A stretch of DNA of 58,923 nucleotides from Rhodospirillaceae bacterium (GTDB taxonomy: Bacteria > Pseudomonadota > Alphaproteobacteria > Rhodospirillales > UBA2165): positions 1-58,923 of the forward strand of contig JABHAA010000105.1 of assembly GCA_018674495.1 (NCBI GenBank). The letters are read 5' to 3'. Every line of letters starts with the position of its first letter. Within the stretch, counting starts at the first letter, position 1. Below are positions 9,643 to 19,718 of this stretch, in pieces. A program made the translations under genes and the position numbers. The notes under the pieces were generated by a model that did no database searches, was not told where the DNA came from, and saw only the letters and a list, made by a program, of their open reading frames with translations.

Positions 9643-11103
9643 ATGACCGAGGAAACAACCGCCGACAGTAGCCAGATTGTGCGAGGCCGCGTCCTTGCCG
9701 AGCAAATCAGCAATATCTACAAGCAAGCGCAGGTGGCGGTATATGTCAGCCTTTTCGTTGCCGCCGTTATCGGTGCGGTATTCTGGCCGGTTGCCGATAG
9801 GCGTATATTGAGCATCTGGTTGGCCTTGCTCGTGGTAATCGGACTGTGGCGGCTCATTCTAGTTAACGTCTATCTTCGCCGTGAACTCGGCACGGATGAT
9901 ACGCGCATTTGGGAACGCCGCTTTATCGCCGGACAGGCAGTGGTGTGCGCCGTATGGGGCTTGGGACCTGTATTCATATTGCCGAGTACGCCTCCGGCCT
10001 ACGACTACATATTCTATTGCTTTCTGATCGGATTGGCGGGCGGCGCAACGACGCTCTATAGCGCCCATAGATTAATCGTTCTGATAACGATTATGCTTTT
10101 CCTATTGCCCTTGGCCGCCCTCTTTATAGCCGCAGGTGATTTGCCACATCTGGCGCTGGCCCTGGGTGCATTCATTTTTCTTGGCGCCACGATCCGCTCG
10201 ATGGGCGTTCTCGGTCAATTCTTTACCAATTCGTTCAGCTTGGCTTTCGAATTGGAAGGCGCCAAGGCCAATTTGGATATATTGGTCGGGCAATTGGTCG
10301 AGCGCGAAGAAGACCTGAAGGAGCGCGTTGCCAAGCGCACCGAAGATTTGTCCATGGTCAATATCGAATTGCGCCAAATGAAGGAGCAGGCGGAATCCGC
10401 CAACCGGGCCAAGACCGAATTCCTGGCAAATATGAGCCACGAATTACGCACCCCATTGAATGCCATTGTCGGATTTTCGGAAAGCACCGACCGGGAAATA
10501 TTCGGCCCGGTCGAAAACGAAAAATATAAAGAATATAATCACTACATATTGAATTCAGGACTTCATTTGTCGGCGGTGATCGAGGATATCCTTGATATTT
10601 CAGCAATCGAACTTGGCGAGTTGGAGCTTCATGAATCCGAATTCGATTTGGGCGAAATCATGTTGAGCGCCTTGGATATATGTCAGCCCGGTGCCATTGC
10701 GCGCGATATCGACATCAGCATGGAACGCGATGACACGGCATTCACTATACTTGGGGATGACCGGCGGGTTAAGCAGATCATTGTGAACCTATTGTCCAAT
10801 GCCACGAAATTTACCGATCACGGCGGCAAGGTGGAGCTGAAAATTGTGCGCGATGAAGGTGGCCAGCTTGGTTTGAGCGTCACCGACAATGGGCCCGGCA
10901 TTCCGAGCGTTGATCTCAAACGCGTGATGGAGCCGTTTGAGAGGCTCGATCCGGCGCAACACGGCGATTCACAAGGAAGCGGGCTCGGACTGCCTCTTTG
11001 CAATCGCCTGATCGAACTGCATGGCGGCTCTCTTGAATTGAAAAGTAAAATCGGCGAGGGAACCGCAGTAACCGCTTGGTTGCCTTCCGAGCGCGTTATT
11101 TAG
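9643..11103 (+). CDS. Membrane-bound sensor histidine kinase (orphan)
   Basis: This 486-residue kinase begins with about six transmembrane segments between residues 30 and 205. A coiled-coil linker (about 215-255) leads to the HisKA dimerisation domain with phospho-acceptor His266 ([11 protein letters not shown]). The ATPase domain has the N box ([12 protein letters not shown]), G1 (DNGPGIP) and G2 (GSGLGLPLC). No receiver domain is fused and no response-regulator gene is adjacent, so it is an orphan. No extracytoplasmic sensing domain is evident, so the signal may be membrane-derived. Base use is a little more AT-rich than its neighbours. Confidence 0.9.
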   Translation: MTEETTADSSQIVRGRVLAEQISNIYKQAQVAVYVSLFVAAVIGAVFWPVADRRILSIWLALLVVIGLWRLILVNVYLRRELGTDDTRIWERRFIAGQAVVCAVWGLGPVFILPSTPPAYDYIFYCFLIGLAGGATTLYSAHRLIVLITIMLFLLPLAALFIAAGDLPHLALALGAFIFLGATIRSMGVLGQFFTNSFSLAFELEGAKANLDILVGQLVEREEDLKERVAKRTEDLSMVNIELRQMKEQAESANRAKTEFLANMSHELRTPLNAIVGFSESTDREIFGPVENEKYKEYNHYILNSGLHLSAVIEDILDISAIELGELELHESEFDLGEIMLSALDICQPGAIARDIDISMERDDTAFTILGDDRRVKQIIVNLLSNATKFTDHGGKVELKIVRDEGGQLGLSVTDNGPGIPSVDLKRVMEPFERLDPAQHGDSQGSGLGLPLCNRLIELHGGSLELKSKIGEGTAVTAWLPSERVI

Positions 11104-11191
11104 GCCGCCTCTTGATCACGCGCTAGGGTTTTTGAGCAGCCGGTCAACGGGCATTAAATTGGCCGCCTTTAATTATAATCCCTTATTTTTG

Positions 11192-11221
11192 TTGACTTCG
11201 CGGCTAAACCCTTGTTTTTAT
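11192..11221 (+). promoter_or_regulatory. Candidate promoter for the leuA leader transcript
   Basis: TTGACT at 11192-11197 and TTTTAT at 11216-11221, spaced by 18 bases, give a plausible housekeeping promoter. A start near 11228 would put the leucine-rich leader reading frame (11277) and the downstream hairpins on the leuA transcript. Confidence 0.4.
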
Positions 11222-11276
11222 GCGCTTTGTACCGCCGATTGTGGCGGAATTGAAAACTAGATACGCGGAGACGATG

Positions 11277-11414
11277 ATGGCTCCTCTGCAAAATTGCAGA
11301 GCTAAAGTTGCCACCCGCCGGAACTTGGCTTCCGGCGCTGCGTCCTTGCGCGCAAATTTGACCACCACCAGCGGTCTTTGCCTCGGCCTGGCACTGCGAC
11401 TTAGGCGCCCCTGA
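11277..11414 (+). CDS. Leucine-rich leader peptide upstream of leuA
   Basis: A 45-codon frame starts at ATG 11277 with GGAG six bases upstream; an ATG at 11274 is possible but too close to that site. It ends in SGLCLGLALRLRRP and a TGA, with five leucine codons (ctt, ctc, ctg, ctg, ctt) in the last eleven codons, immediately before a long hairpin. Two more hairpins lie inside it (stems 11284-11291/11294-11301 and 11316-11323/11330-11337). Leucine-codon leader peptides are the classical sensors in attenuation of leu operons. The frame is open further upstream to 11220, but that lies ahead of the predicted transcript start. Confidence 0.6.
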   Translation: MAPLQNCRAKVATRRNLASGAASLRANLTTTSGLCLGLALRLRRP

Positions 11415-11468
11415 ACGCACCAGTAATTGGCGCTCGCTGTTCAGGGGATATACGCGCTCCCAGTCGCA
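11395..11468 (+). promoter_or_regulatory. Leader hairpin, candidate leuA attenuator element
   Basis: Two nested complementary pairs flank the leader stop codon. TGCGACT (11395-11401) pairs with AGTCGCA (11462-11468), and CCCCTGAAC (11408-11416) pairs with GTTCAGGGG (11439-11447). The 5' arms overlap the leucine codons and the TGA, so ribosome position would decide whether they form. No U-run follows the stem, so the mechanism may be Rho-dependent or act on the leuA ribosome binding site (GAAAGG, 11485-11490) rather than a classical intrinsic terminator. Confidence 0.5.
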
Positions 11469-11499
11469 AATAAACGAATTATTAGAAAGGCCTAGTCCA

Positions 11500-13056
11500 A
11501 TGAGTACGGAAATGGATCAAACGCGTATAACCATCTTCGACACCACCTTGCGCGATGGCGAGCAATCGCCGGGCGCCTCCATGAACTTGAATGAGAAGCT
11601 GCACATTGCCGAGCTTCTCGAAGCCATGGGCGTCGATATCATCGAAGCCGGTTTCCCGATCGCTTCCGAAGGCGATTTCGAGGCGGTCAATGAGATCGCC
11701 AAGGTGATCAAGGGATCGGTTGTCTGCGGCCTCGCGCGCTCCGGCAGCATGGATATCGAACGCGCCGCCGAAGCCATCAAGCCGGCGGAACGCGCGCGTA
11801 TCCACACCTTCATATCGACCTCGGAACTGCACATGAAGCACAAGCTGCAGATGGACCCCGAAGACGTCTATCAGGCGGTGATCGACAGCGTCACCTTGGC
11901 GCGCAACTTTACCGATGATGTGGAATGGTCTTGCGAGGACGGCTCGCGCACGGAGATGGATTTTATGTGTCGTTGCGTCGAGGCAGCCATTGCCGCCGGC
12001 GCCACCACCATCAATATTCCGGACACCGTTGGCTATGCACTGCCTAACGAGTTCGCTGGTATCATCACTGAGCTAAAGGAACGGGTGCCAAATATCGATA
12101 AGGCGGTATTGTCGGTGCATTGCCACAACGATCTGGGTCTGGCGGTGGCCAATTCCCTGGCCGCCGTAAATGCCGGCGCCCGCCAGGTGGAATGCACCAT
12201 CAACGGCCTCGGCGAGCGGGCCGGCAATGCTGCCATGGAAGAAATCATCATGGCGCTCAGAACGCGCCAGGATTCCATGCCCTTTGCCACCAACGTCAAG
12301 ACCGAGGATATCATCAAGGCGTCCCGCCTGGTGTCCACGGTGACTGGCTTCACGGTGCAGCCCAACAAGGCTATCGTCGGCGCCAACGCCTTCGCCCACG
12401 AGGCCGGCATCCACCAGGATGGGGTCCTCAAGAATGCCCTGACCTATGAGATCATGACACCGGAATCAGTCGGGCTTTCGGAATCGAAGCTGGTCCTCGG
12501 CAAGCATTCGGGCCGCCACGCTTTCCGCGAAAAATTGAAGGAGCTGGGTTACGATCTCGGCGACAACGCGGTACAGGATGCCTTCAAGCGGTTCAAGGAT
12601 CTGGCCGATCTGAAAAAAGAAGTGTTCGACGAAGATATCCTCGCCCTGGTGGACGATACCGTGGTGCGCGACAACGACCGCATCAGGCTGGTGTCCCTGG
12701 AAATCCTCTGTGGTACAAGGCATCAGCCGCCGAAAGCCGGGCTGGAGCTGGAAATCGATGGCGAGGTCAAGAGCACCGATGCGGTTGGCGATGGCCCAGT
12801 GGACGCCGCCTTCAACGCGGTGCAGGCCCTGTTCGCCCACGAAGCGCGTTTGCAGCTCTATCAGGTGCACGCCGTAACCGAGGGCACCGATGCCCAGGCC
12901 GAGGTCACCGTGCGCCTGGAAGAGGGCGGCAAGACCGTCAACGGCCAGGGCGCCGACACCGATACCATGGTTGCCTCGGTGCGGGCCTACATCAACGCCC
13001 TCAATAAGCTTTTGGTAAAAAGGGAAAAAACCGCCCCATCGGCGCTTTCAGCATGA
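11500..13056 (+). CDS. leuA: 2-isopropylmalate synthase
   Basis: This 518-residue enzyme condenses acetyl-CoA with 2-oxoisovalerate in the first committed step of leucine synthesis. The catalytic TIM barrel opens with FDTTLRDGEQSPGASM and carries the metal ligands HCHNDLGLAVAN near residue 207, with the GERAGNAAMEE helix after it. The C-terminal LeuA dimer/allosteric domain (about 390-505) is present, so leucine feedback inhibition is expected. Start ATG 11500 follows GAAAGG by nine bases. It is preceded by a candidate leucine leader peptide. The length fits the long bacterial LeuA form rather than homocitrate synthase. Confidence 0.96.
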   Translation: MSTEMDQTRITIFDTTLRDGEQSPGASMNLNEKLHIAELLEAMGVDIIEAGFPIASEGDFEAVNEIAKVIKGSVVCGLARSGSMDIERAAEAIKPAERARIHTFISTSELHMKHKLQMDPEDVYQAVIDSVTLARNFTDDVEWSCEDGSRTEMDFMCRCVEAAIAAGATTINIPDTVGYALPNEFAGIITELKERVPNIDKAVLSVHCHNDLGLAVANSLAAVNAGARQVECTINGLGERAGNAAMEEIIMALRTRQDSMPFATNVKTEDIIKASRLVSTVTGFTVQPNKAIVGANAFAHEAGIHQDGVLKNALTYEIMTPESVGLSESKLVLGKHSGRHAFREKLKELGYDLGDNAVQDAFKRFKDLADLKKEVFDEDILALVDDTVVRDNDRIRLVSLEILCGTRHQPPKAGLELEIDGEVKSTDAVGDGPVDAAFNAVQALFAHEARLQLYQVHAVTEGTDAQAEVTVRLEEGGKTVNGQGADTDTMVASVRAYINALNKLLVKREKTAPSALSA

Positions 13057-13090
13057 CAATTGGCCGATGGCTGATGTAAAAAGAGCTATT

Positions 13091-13126
13091 GGTTCGCGCG
13101 CCGCCGTGAAACGGGGTGCGCGAACC
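13091..13126. terminator. Hairpin between leuA and mreB
   Basis: GGTTCGCGC (13091-13099) pairs perfectly with GCGCGAACC (13118-13126) around an 18-base loop. It lies 34 bases after the leuA stop. There is no U-run, so it may be a weak or Rho-assisted terminator or an mRNA-end stabiliser. Confidence 0.45.
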
Positions 13127-13181
13127 AGTAAGTTGTCCGGCGCGGAAGCTCTGATCGTGGCTGGATCACCATTTTGGGTAA

Positions 13182-14249
<1,068 letters not shown>

Positions 14250-14325
14250 CATCTATCCATCAGGCTGAAGGCGTCGGGGCCGCAAGCCTCGAGCCTTGCT
14301 TGGATGAATTAGACCGGGACCAGAC

Positions 14326-15183
14326 ATGGACGACCAGCGTTCCAGTTCCATATTGCGCATCGCGGCGCCGCTTAAGAGCCTTCTCCAGCGTTTCACCTAT
14401 CTGGGCCTGATCGGTTTGGCCTTTTCGATGATGCTGCTCGGCAAGATCGATGCGGTGCTGGTTGATCGGGTGCGCGCCGAAGTGACCAACGCGGTGGCGC
14501 CGATCCTGGGCGCGTTGTCGCGCCCCGCGCAGACGGTTTCAGAAGGCATCGATAATTTCCGCAGCCTCACCAATATCCGCGCCGAGAATTTGGCGCTGCG
14601 CGAAGAAAATCTGCGCCTGTTGCAGTGGCAATCGGCGGCGCGCAAATTGTACGCCGATAATTCCGCCTTGCGCGCCTTGCTTAGCGCCAAGCCCGAAGGC
14701 GGCGCCAGGTTTGTTACGGCGCGGGTTATCGCCGGCTCCGGCGGTGCCTTCGCCAACACGCTGATCCTCAATGCCGGTGCATCGGACGGCATCAAAAAGG
14801 GCCAGGCTGTGCTCACCGATCAAGGTTTTGTCGGGCGCATCGCCCAGGTTTCGAGCCGCTCGTCGCGGGTCATCCTGTTGACCGACTTCAATTCCCGGGT
14901 GCCGGTTCTGGTCGAAAGCTCACGCGGACGGGCACTTTTGGTGGGTGGCAATACGCGCCGGCCGCGCCTGATCCATGTGGCGCCGGGCGCCCGCGTTACG
15001 CCATCGGACCGGATTGTTACTTCTGGGCATGGCGGCGCCTTCCCGCCGGGATTGCCGATCGGCGTCGTCGCTGCGGTTTCCGATGGCGGCGTCACGGTGC
15101 AACTGTTCGCCGATTACGGGCGGCTGGAATATGTCAAAGTTGCGGATTTCGGTCTTAAAGGCCTTGTTGCCAAGGAGCCCTAA
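14326..15183 (+). CDS. mreC: Rod-shape-determining protein MreC
   Basis: This 285-residue periplasmic scaffold is anchored by one N-terminal membrane helix (about residues 24-45). A coiled coil (about 75-110, rich in L/E/R heptads) and two beta-barrel subdomains follow, with typical motifs NTLILNAGASDGI and RIVTSGHGGAFPPGLPIGVV. It links MreB to the transpeptidase PBP2 and activates it. It lies 76 bases after mreB and 33 before mreD. The C-terminal tail (FGLKGLVAKEP) ends without the long disordered extension found in some alphaproteobacteria. Confidence 0.94.
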   Translation: MDDQRSSSILRIAAPLKSLLQRFTYLGLIGLAFSMMLLGKIDAVLVDRVRAEVTNAVAPILGALSRPAQTVSEGIDNFRSLTNIRAENLALREENLRLLQWQSAARKLYADNSALRALLSAKPEGGARFVTARVIAGSGGAFANTLILNAGASDGIKKGQAVLTDQGFVGRIAQVSSRSSRVILLTDFNSRVPVLVESSRGRALLVGGNTRRPRLIHVAPGARVTPSDRIVTSGHGGAFPPGLPIGVVAAVSDGGVTVQLFADYGRLEYVKVADFGLKGLVAKEP

Positions 15184-15216
15184 TTTGCCGGCTTCGCCTC
15201 CGCCAGGAACGGATAT

Positions 15217-15732
15217 ATGAATACGGCACTATGGCAACGACTTGACCTTTGGGCGCGCAATACGACGCCGTTCGGTATTGCGGTGCTGCTGGTGATCCTC
15301 AACGTGGTGCCTACTTCGATCCCCGATTATGCCGCCATCACCCCGACCCTGGCCTTGATTGCCGTCTATCACTGGGCCATTTACCGGCCCAATCTGTTGC
15401 CGCTGACGGCGGTGTTTGCGCTGGGTTTGTTGCAGGATATTCTCTCCGGCGCACCGCTCGGGGTCTATGTGCTGGTGTTTCTCACAGCCTACGGCATTGT
15501 CCTGTCGCAGCGCCGCTTCTTAGCCGGCAAGTCGTTCATGATCTATTGGCTAGGCTTCGCCATCATCGCCTTTGGCGCCGGCGTCGAAAGCTGGGTGCTG
15601 GCGTCGATATGGAATTTCGCCTTATTGGATTTCCGCTCGCTGTTTTTTCAATTCTTGATTTCGCTCGGGCTATTCCCCATTGTGGCCTGGATGTTCATGC
15701 GTTGGCAGCAGGCCTTCCTGCCACAGGATTGA
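15217..15732 (+). CDS. mreD: Rod-shape-determining protein MreD
   Basis: This 171-residue integral membrane protein has five or six predicted hydrophobic helices. The LLQDILSGAPLGVYVLVFL segment is the conserved family core (residues about 70-90). MreD works with MreC in the elongasome. The ATG at 15217 follows AGGAACGG. It ends one base before the PBP2 start codon, which suggests translational coupling. Confidence 0.92.
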   Translation: MNTALWQRLDLWARNTTPFGIAVLLVILNVVPTSIPDYAAITPTLALIAVYHWAIYRPNLLPLTAVFALGLLQDILSGAPLGVYVLVFLTAYGIVLSQRRFLAGKSFMIYWLGFAIIAFGAGVESWVLASIWNFALLDFRSLFFQFLISLGLFPIVAWMFMRWQQAFLPQD

Positions 15733-15733
15733 C

Positions 15734-17626
15734 ATGCACCGCGATAGTGACAGATACCGGATGTTCAGCCGCCGTGCGGCGATATTCCTCGGCGGTCAGG
15801 TGGTATTGCTGTCCGGCCTAGGCGCCCGCATGTATTATTTGCAAGTCGTCGAGGCCGAACGCTACCAGACCCTGGCCAACGACAACCGGATCAGTCTGAA
15901 ACTTTTGGCGCCGCCGCGTGGGCTGATCGTCGACCGGTTCGGGCGCTCACTTGCCGACAACCGGCAAAACTACCGCCTCATTCTGACCCCGGAAAATATC
16001 ACCGATCTGGATAAAACCCTGGACAGTCTGTCGGCGATCGTCCCGATCGGGCCCAATGAGCGCCTGCGTATTGCCCGCGAGATAAAGCGCCGCCGGCGTT
16101 TCAATCCGATTATTATCCGCGAGAATTTGGAATGGAATAAGGTGGCGCGCATCGAAGTCAACGCGCCCGATCTCGCTGGCATCGGCATCGACGTGGGCGA
16201 AAGCCGCTACTATCCGGGCGGCGCCGCGACGGCGCCCATATTGGGCTATGTCTCAGGCGTTTCGGAAAAAGAGCGCACCGGCGATCCGCTTCTGGAATTG
16301 CCGGGTTTTCGCATCGGCAAGGCAGGCATCGAAAAAACCCAGGATCTGGCCCTGCGCGGCGCCGCCGGCACCAGCCAGGTGGAGGTCAATGCATTCGGCC
16401 GCGAAATCCGGGAATTGCAGCGCGTCGAAGGCCAGCCCGGCGCCGAGGCGCGCCTAACCATCGATTACGAATTGCAACGCATGGTCGCCGCCCGGCTAGG
16501 CGACAACGCCGCCTCGGCGGTGGTGATGGATATCCATTCCGGCGAGATACTGGCCATGGCGTCGACGCCGAGTTTCGATTCCAACGCCTTCAAGCGCGGA
16601 TTTTCCAGGGCCGAATGGCGGGATTTGATCTCCAACCCGCGCGCCCCTCTGAACAACAAAGCGGTGGTTGGCCAGTACGCGCCGGGATCCACCTTCAAAA
16701 TGATCGTCGCCCTGGCGGCACTGGAAAAAGGCATCATCACGCCCCAATCGCGGTTCTTTTGCAGCGGCGAGATGGAACTTGGCGATTCCACGTTCCATTG
16801 CTGGAAACGGACCGGCCATGGTTCCATGGGTTTGGTGAACGGCATCACGCAAAGCTGCGATGTGTATTTCTACGAAGTGGCGCGGCGCACCGGTATTGAC
16901 CGTATCTCGGCCATGGCCCGCCGTTTCGGCCTTGGGAGCCGCCTCGGTATCGAGCTGCCCGGCGAGAAAAATGGTCTGATGCCGACGCGCAAATGGAAAA
17001 AGCGCGCCAAGGGCGTCCGTTGGCAACAGGGCGAAACGGTGCTGGCCGGCATTGGCCAGGGATTTTTGCTGACGACGCCATTGCAATTGGCGGTGATGAT
17101 TTCCAGATTGGCCAATGGCGGGCGCGCCGTCGAGCCGAGCATCCTTCGCCAATTGGTTTCGTTTGGCGTGCCCGAGCCAGAGCCCGGCGAATTGCCGCAA
17201 TTTCCCGAGATTGGCGTCAACAAAAACCATCTCCGCATCGTTGGCCGCGCCATGGCCCGGGTCACCAATTCGCCGATCGGCACCGCCTATCGGGCGCGCA
17301 TCAAAAATCCGGAATTTCGCATGGCCGGCAAGACCGGCACCGTACAGGTGCGCCGCATCACCAAGGCCGAACGGGAACAAGGCGTCCGCAAAAATAGCGA
17401 GCTGGAATGGCGAGATCGGGATCACGCCCTGTTCGTCGGCTATGGCCCGGTGCGGGCGCCGCGTTATGCGGTAGCAGTAGTGGTCGAACATGGCGGCGGC
17501 GGCTCGACGGCGGCGGCCCCAATCGCCCGCGATATCCTTACCGAGGCGCAAGTGCGCGATCCATCCCGGGGGCGCGCTGCTTCCCTAAGCCCCCGCCGCC
17601 AGCCGGCGGGGCCCGACGAAGGTTAG
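15734..17626 (+). CDS. mrdA: Penicillin-binding protein 2, elongation transpeptidase
   Basis: This 630-residue class B PBP cross-links peptidoglycan during cell elongation. It has a short cytoplasmic tail and one membrane helix (about 16-36), a dimerisation domain starting at LAPPRGLIVDRFGRSLADN, and a transpeptidase domain. The nucleophile is Ser319 in APGSTFKM, the second motif is SCD in TQSCDVYFYE, and KTG is at 533-535. The start ATG 15734 directly follows the mreD stop. The frame is open to 15680 but would overlap mreD. The C-terminal tail after residue 610 is basic and proline-rich. rodA follows after 8 bases. Confidence 0.95.
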   Translation: MHRDSDRYRMFSRRAAIFLGGQVVLLSGLGARMYYLQVVEAERYQTLANDNRISLKLLAPPRGLIVDRFGRSLADNRQNYRLILTPENITDLDKTLDSLSAIVPIGPNERLRIAREIKRRRRFNPIIIRENLEWNKVARIEVNAPDLAGIGIDVGESRYYPGGAATAPILGYVSGVSEKERTGDPLLELPGFRIGKAGIEKTQDLALRGAAGTSQVEVNAFGREIRELQRVEGQPGAEARLTIDYELQRMVAARLGDNAASAVVMDIHSGEILAMASTPSFDSNAFKRGFSRAEWRDLISNPRAPLNNKAVVGQYAPGSTFKMIVALAALEKGIITPQSRFFCSGEMELGDSTFHCWKRTGHGSMGLVNGITQSCDVYFYEVARRTGIDRISAMARRFGLGSRLGIELPGEKNGLMPTRKWKKRAKGVRWQQGETVLAGIGQGFLLTTPLQLAVMISRLANGGRAVEPSILRQLVSFGVPEPEPGELPQFPEIGVNKNHLRIVGRAMARVTNSPIGTAYRARIKNPEFRMAGKTGTVQVRRITKAEREQGVRKNSELEWRDRDHALFVGYGPVRAPRYAVAVVVEHGGGGSTAAAPIARDILTEAQVRDPSRGRAASLSPRRQPAGPDEG

Positions 17627-17634
17627 GGCGGATC

Positions 17635-18786
17635 ATGGGCCTGGTTCCCGAACGCCAACGTGAATCCACCATCGGGCGCAAGCTGTGGCAGATTAACTGG
17701 TCGTTCGTGCTGCTCATCGCGCTGATCGCCGGCGTCGGTTTCGCCATGTTGTATTCGGCGGCCGACGGCCAATTGGACCCGTGGTCATCGCGCCAGATGG
17801 CACGCTTCGGCTTCGGCTTGGTTGCCATGATTGTCTTTGCGCTGATCGATATCCGCACCTGGCTGCGCTACGCCTATTTCATTTATTTTGCTTCGCTGGT
17901 GTTGCTGGCGGCGGTGGAGGTGACGGGTAGCGTCGGCATGGGCGCCCAGCGCTGGATCAATCTGGGTTTCATCAATGTGCAGCCATCCGAGATCGTCAAA
18001 ATCACGCTGATCCTTGCCCTGGCCCGGTATTTTTACGCCAGCCGCGTCGAAGACGTGGAGCGCATGACGCATCTATTCGTGCCCGCCGCGATGCTGGCCG
18101 TTCCGGTGTTTTTGGTGCTGCGCCAGCCTGACCTGGGCACCGCGATTTTGATCCTGGTTACCGGCATTACCATTTTCTTTCTGGCCGGGGTGCGCGCCTG
18201 GATATTTGTCGCTACGGGTCTGGCGGCAATCAGCGCCATCGTGCCGGTCTGGAAATTTGTGCTGCTCGATTACCAGAAACAGCGGCTATTGACCTATTTG
18301 AACCCGGAAAGCGATCCCTTGGGCGCCGGTTATCACGTGATGCAGTCGAAAATTGCGCTCGGCTCTGGCGGGCTGTTCGGCAAAGGGTTCTTGTCGGGCA
18401 CGCAAAGCCATTTGAGTTTCCTGCCGGAAAAACACACGGATTTTATTTTCACTATGTTGGCCGAGGAATTCGGCATGGCCGGCGGGCTCGGTCTGGTGGG
18501 ATTGTATTTGATGGTGTTGGTCTACGGCTTTTTCATCGCGGTCAGGAGCCGCAATCATTTCGGCCGGCTGGTCGGCATGGGCGTGGTGGCGGCATTTTTC
18601 TATAACGTCTTCGTCAATATCGCCATGGTCATGGGATTGTTGCCGGTGGTCGGCATGCCGCTGCCGCTGGTGTCTTATGGCGGCACCGCGATGGTGACGC
18701 TTTTGTTCGGCTTCGGTCTTCTATTGTGTGTCTTTGTACACCGGGACGTCACCATCAGCCCTGGCACCGCAGACGGCAATTACTGA
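17635..18786 (+). CDS. rodA: RodA, SEDS-family peptidoglycan glycosyltransferase
   Basis: This 383-residue polytopic membrane protein polymerises lipid II into glycan strands with PBP2. About ten helices are visible. The family signatures are WINLGFINVQPSEIVKI (about residues 105-121), a large extracytoplasmic loop with FLPEKHTDFIFTMLAEEFG, and GMPLPLVSYGGTAMV near the end. The ATG at 17635 has AGGGCGG just ahead and lies 8 bases after mrdA. The open frame continues upstream inside mrdA but has no family similarity there. It is the last gene of the elongasome operon. Confidence 0.95.
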   Translation: MGLVPERQRESTIGRKLWQINWSFVLLIALIAGVGFAMLYSAADGQLDPWSSRQMARFGFGLVAMIVFALIDIRTWLRYAYFIYFASLVLLAAVEVTGSVGMGAQRWINLGFINVQPSEIVKITLILALARYFYASRVEDVERMTHLFVPAAMLAVPVFLVLRQPDLGTAILILVTGITIFFLAGVRAWIFVATGLAAISAIVPVWKFVLLDYQKQRLLTYLNPESDPLGAGYHVMQSKIALGSGGLFGKGFLSGTQSHLSFLPEKHTDFIFTMLAEEFGMAGGLGLVGLYLMVLVYGFFIAVRSRNHFGRLVGMGVVAAFFYNVFVNIAMVMGLLPVVGMPLPLVSYGGTAMVTLLFGFGLLLCVFVHRDVTISPGTADGNY

Positions 18787-18810
18787 GCATTTGAAAAGGC
18801 CAGGTCGGTA

Positions 18811-18839
18811 TCGACATTCCTGCGCCCGATTGCTATATA
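18811..18839 (+). promoter_or_regulatory. Predicted promoter of tRNA-Lys
   Basis: TCGACA at 18811-18816 and TATATA at 18834-18839 are separated by exactly 17 bases. Transcription would start near 18846, about 26 bases before the mature tRNA. The match to the housekeeping consensus is good. Confidence 0.55.
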
Positions 18840-18871
18840 CGCGCCGCGCCCTTGGCGCTCCGCAAATGGAC

Positions 18872-18947
<76 letters not shown>

Positions 18948-18968
18948 TTTGTAAGGGGGTTAAATCAT

Positions 18969-19718
18969 TTAAACCCCAGCCGGCAAAATCGGTGCTTCGC
19001 CCAGCACTTCCGCCCGCCAGATGTCCGAGATCGATTCCCACCTTAACCGGCAGGCCACTTCGCACACCTCGAGGGCACGGGCGTAATCGCCGGGCTCCAG
19101 ATACTTCTCGCAGAGCGTTATCTGACGGGCCGAATGCTCTTCGTCGGCCTCGGCGTGCTCGGCGAAGAAGCCGATGGTGGGGTCATCGGGCTGGTAGCCA
19201 TAATGGGCGGCGAAGGCGGGCAGGGTGATCTCTTTGTTGAGCGCCACCTGCTGGCCCTCCTGGGTCGCCTGCATGGCGAGGGCGGCGCCCAAGGGCTCAT
19301 CCCGGGTCACGTGGGCGTAGTGGAGGGCGCGCGCCCACCATGCCGGGGTGCGCCTCGTCGCCAGAACCTCGTCTTTTGAAAGGCCGGCGGCGGCGCAGAA
19401 GCGGAAAATCATGTCCATATGATCGTGCGGCTCGTGGCCGGGGCGCGGGATGGCGGCGAGGCCTGCCTCTTCGGCCAGGTTTTCGATCACCGCCAGGCGC
19501 ACATCGGCGGGTGCCCGCCAGATCATCAGCCCGAACGACGGCAGGGCATATTCGACAAACTTCATATGTTGCGCCATGTAGATACCGATGACGCGGAGAT
19601 CGAGGCTGCCGGCCTTCATGGCCTGGAACAAGGGGTGGTTTTTGGTATGCCATTTGTCGCGGACGGCGATGATTCGTTCGGTGATCGGGGTGTTCAGATT
19701 ATGAATTTGGACGGTCAT
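18969..19718 (-). CDS. TenA/PqqC-like haem-oxygenase-fold (HDO-type) protein
   Basis: This 249-residue all-helical protein matches the pattern of haem-oxygenase-like di-iron oxidases and TenA/PqqC proteins. Candidate metal ligands are Glu residues in ENLAEEAG, His residues in HEPHDHMDM and the late motif AEHAEADEEHS, where HDO enzymes place Asp/His ligands. Such enzymes cleave or oxidise small amines, acids or amino acids with O2, and the substrate is not readable. GGGAGGGG precedes the ATG at 19718. Its start overlaps the end of the upstream gene by 20 bases, so it belongs to the tail of the cytochrome oxidase operon. Confidence 0.65.
   Translation of the reverse strand: MTVQIHNLNTPITERIIAVRDKWHTKNHPLFQAMKAGSLDLRVIGIYMAQHMKFVEYALPSFGLMIWRAPADVRLAVIENLAEEAGLAAIPRPGHEPHDHMDMIFRFCAAAGLSKDEVLATRRTPAWWARALHYAHVTRDEPLGAALAMQATQEGQQVALNKEITLPAFAAHYGYQPDDPTIGFFAEHAEADEEHSARQITLCEKYLEPGDYARALEVCEVACRLRWESISDIWRAEVLGEAPILPAGV

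Noticed and set aside
11220..11276. Upstream start for the leucine leader frame at 11220
   Set aside because: It overlaps the predicted -10 region and has no ribosome site, while ATG 11277 has GGAG six bases ahead.
11104..11499. T-box riboswitch upstream of leuA
   Set aside because: No T-box-like sequence complementary to a tRNA acceptor end, and T-boxes are not expected for leuA in proteobacteria. A leucine leader peptide explains the region better.
16496..17551. 351-codon minus-strand frame opposite mrdA
   Set aside because: Shadow of the transpeptidase domain, His/Arg-rich translation with no motif or ribosome site.
17407..17634. N-terminal extension of RodA inside mrdA
   Set aside because: The extra 76 residues are a frame-shifted reading of the PBP2 tail. 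ATG 17635 with AGGGCGG gives a normal RodA N-terminus.
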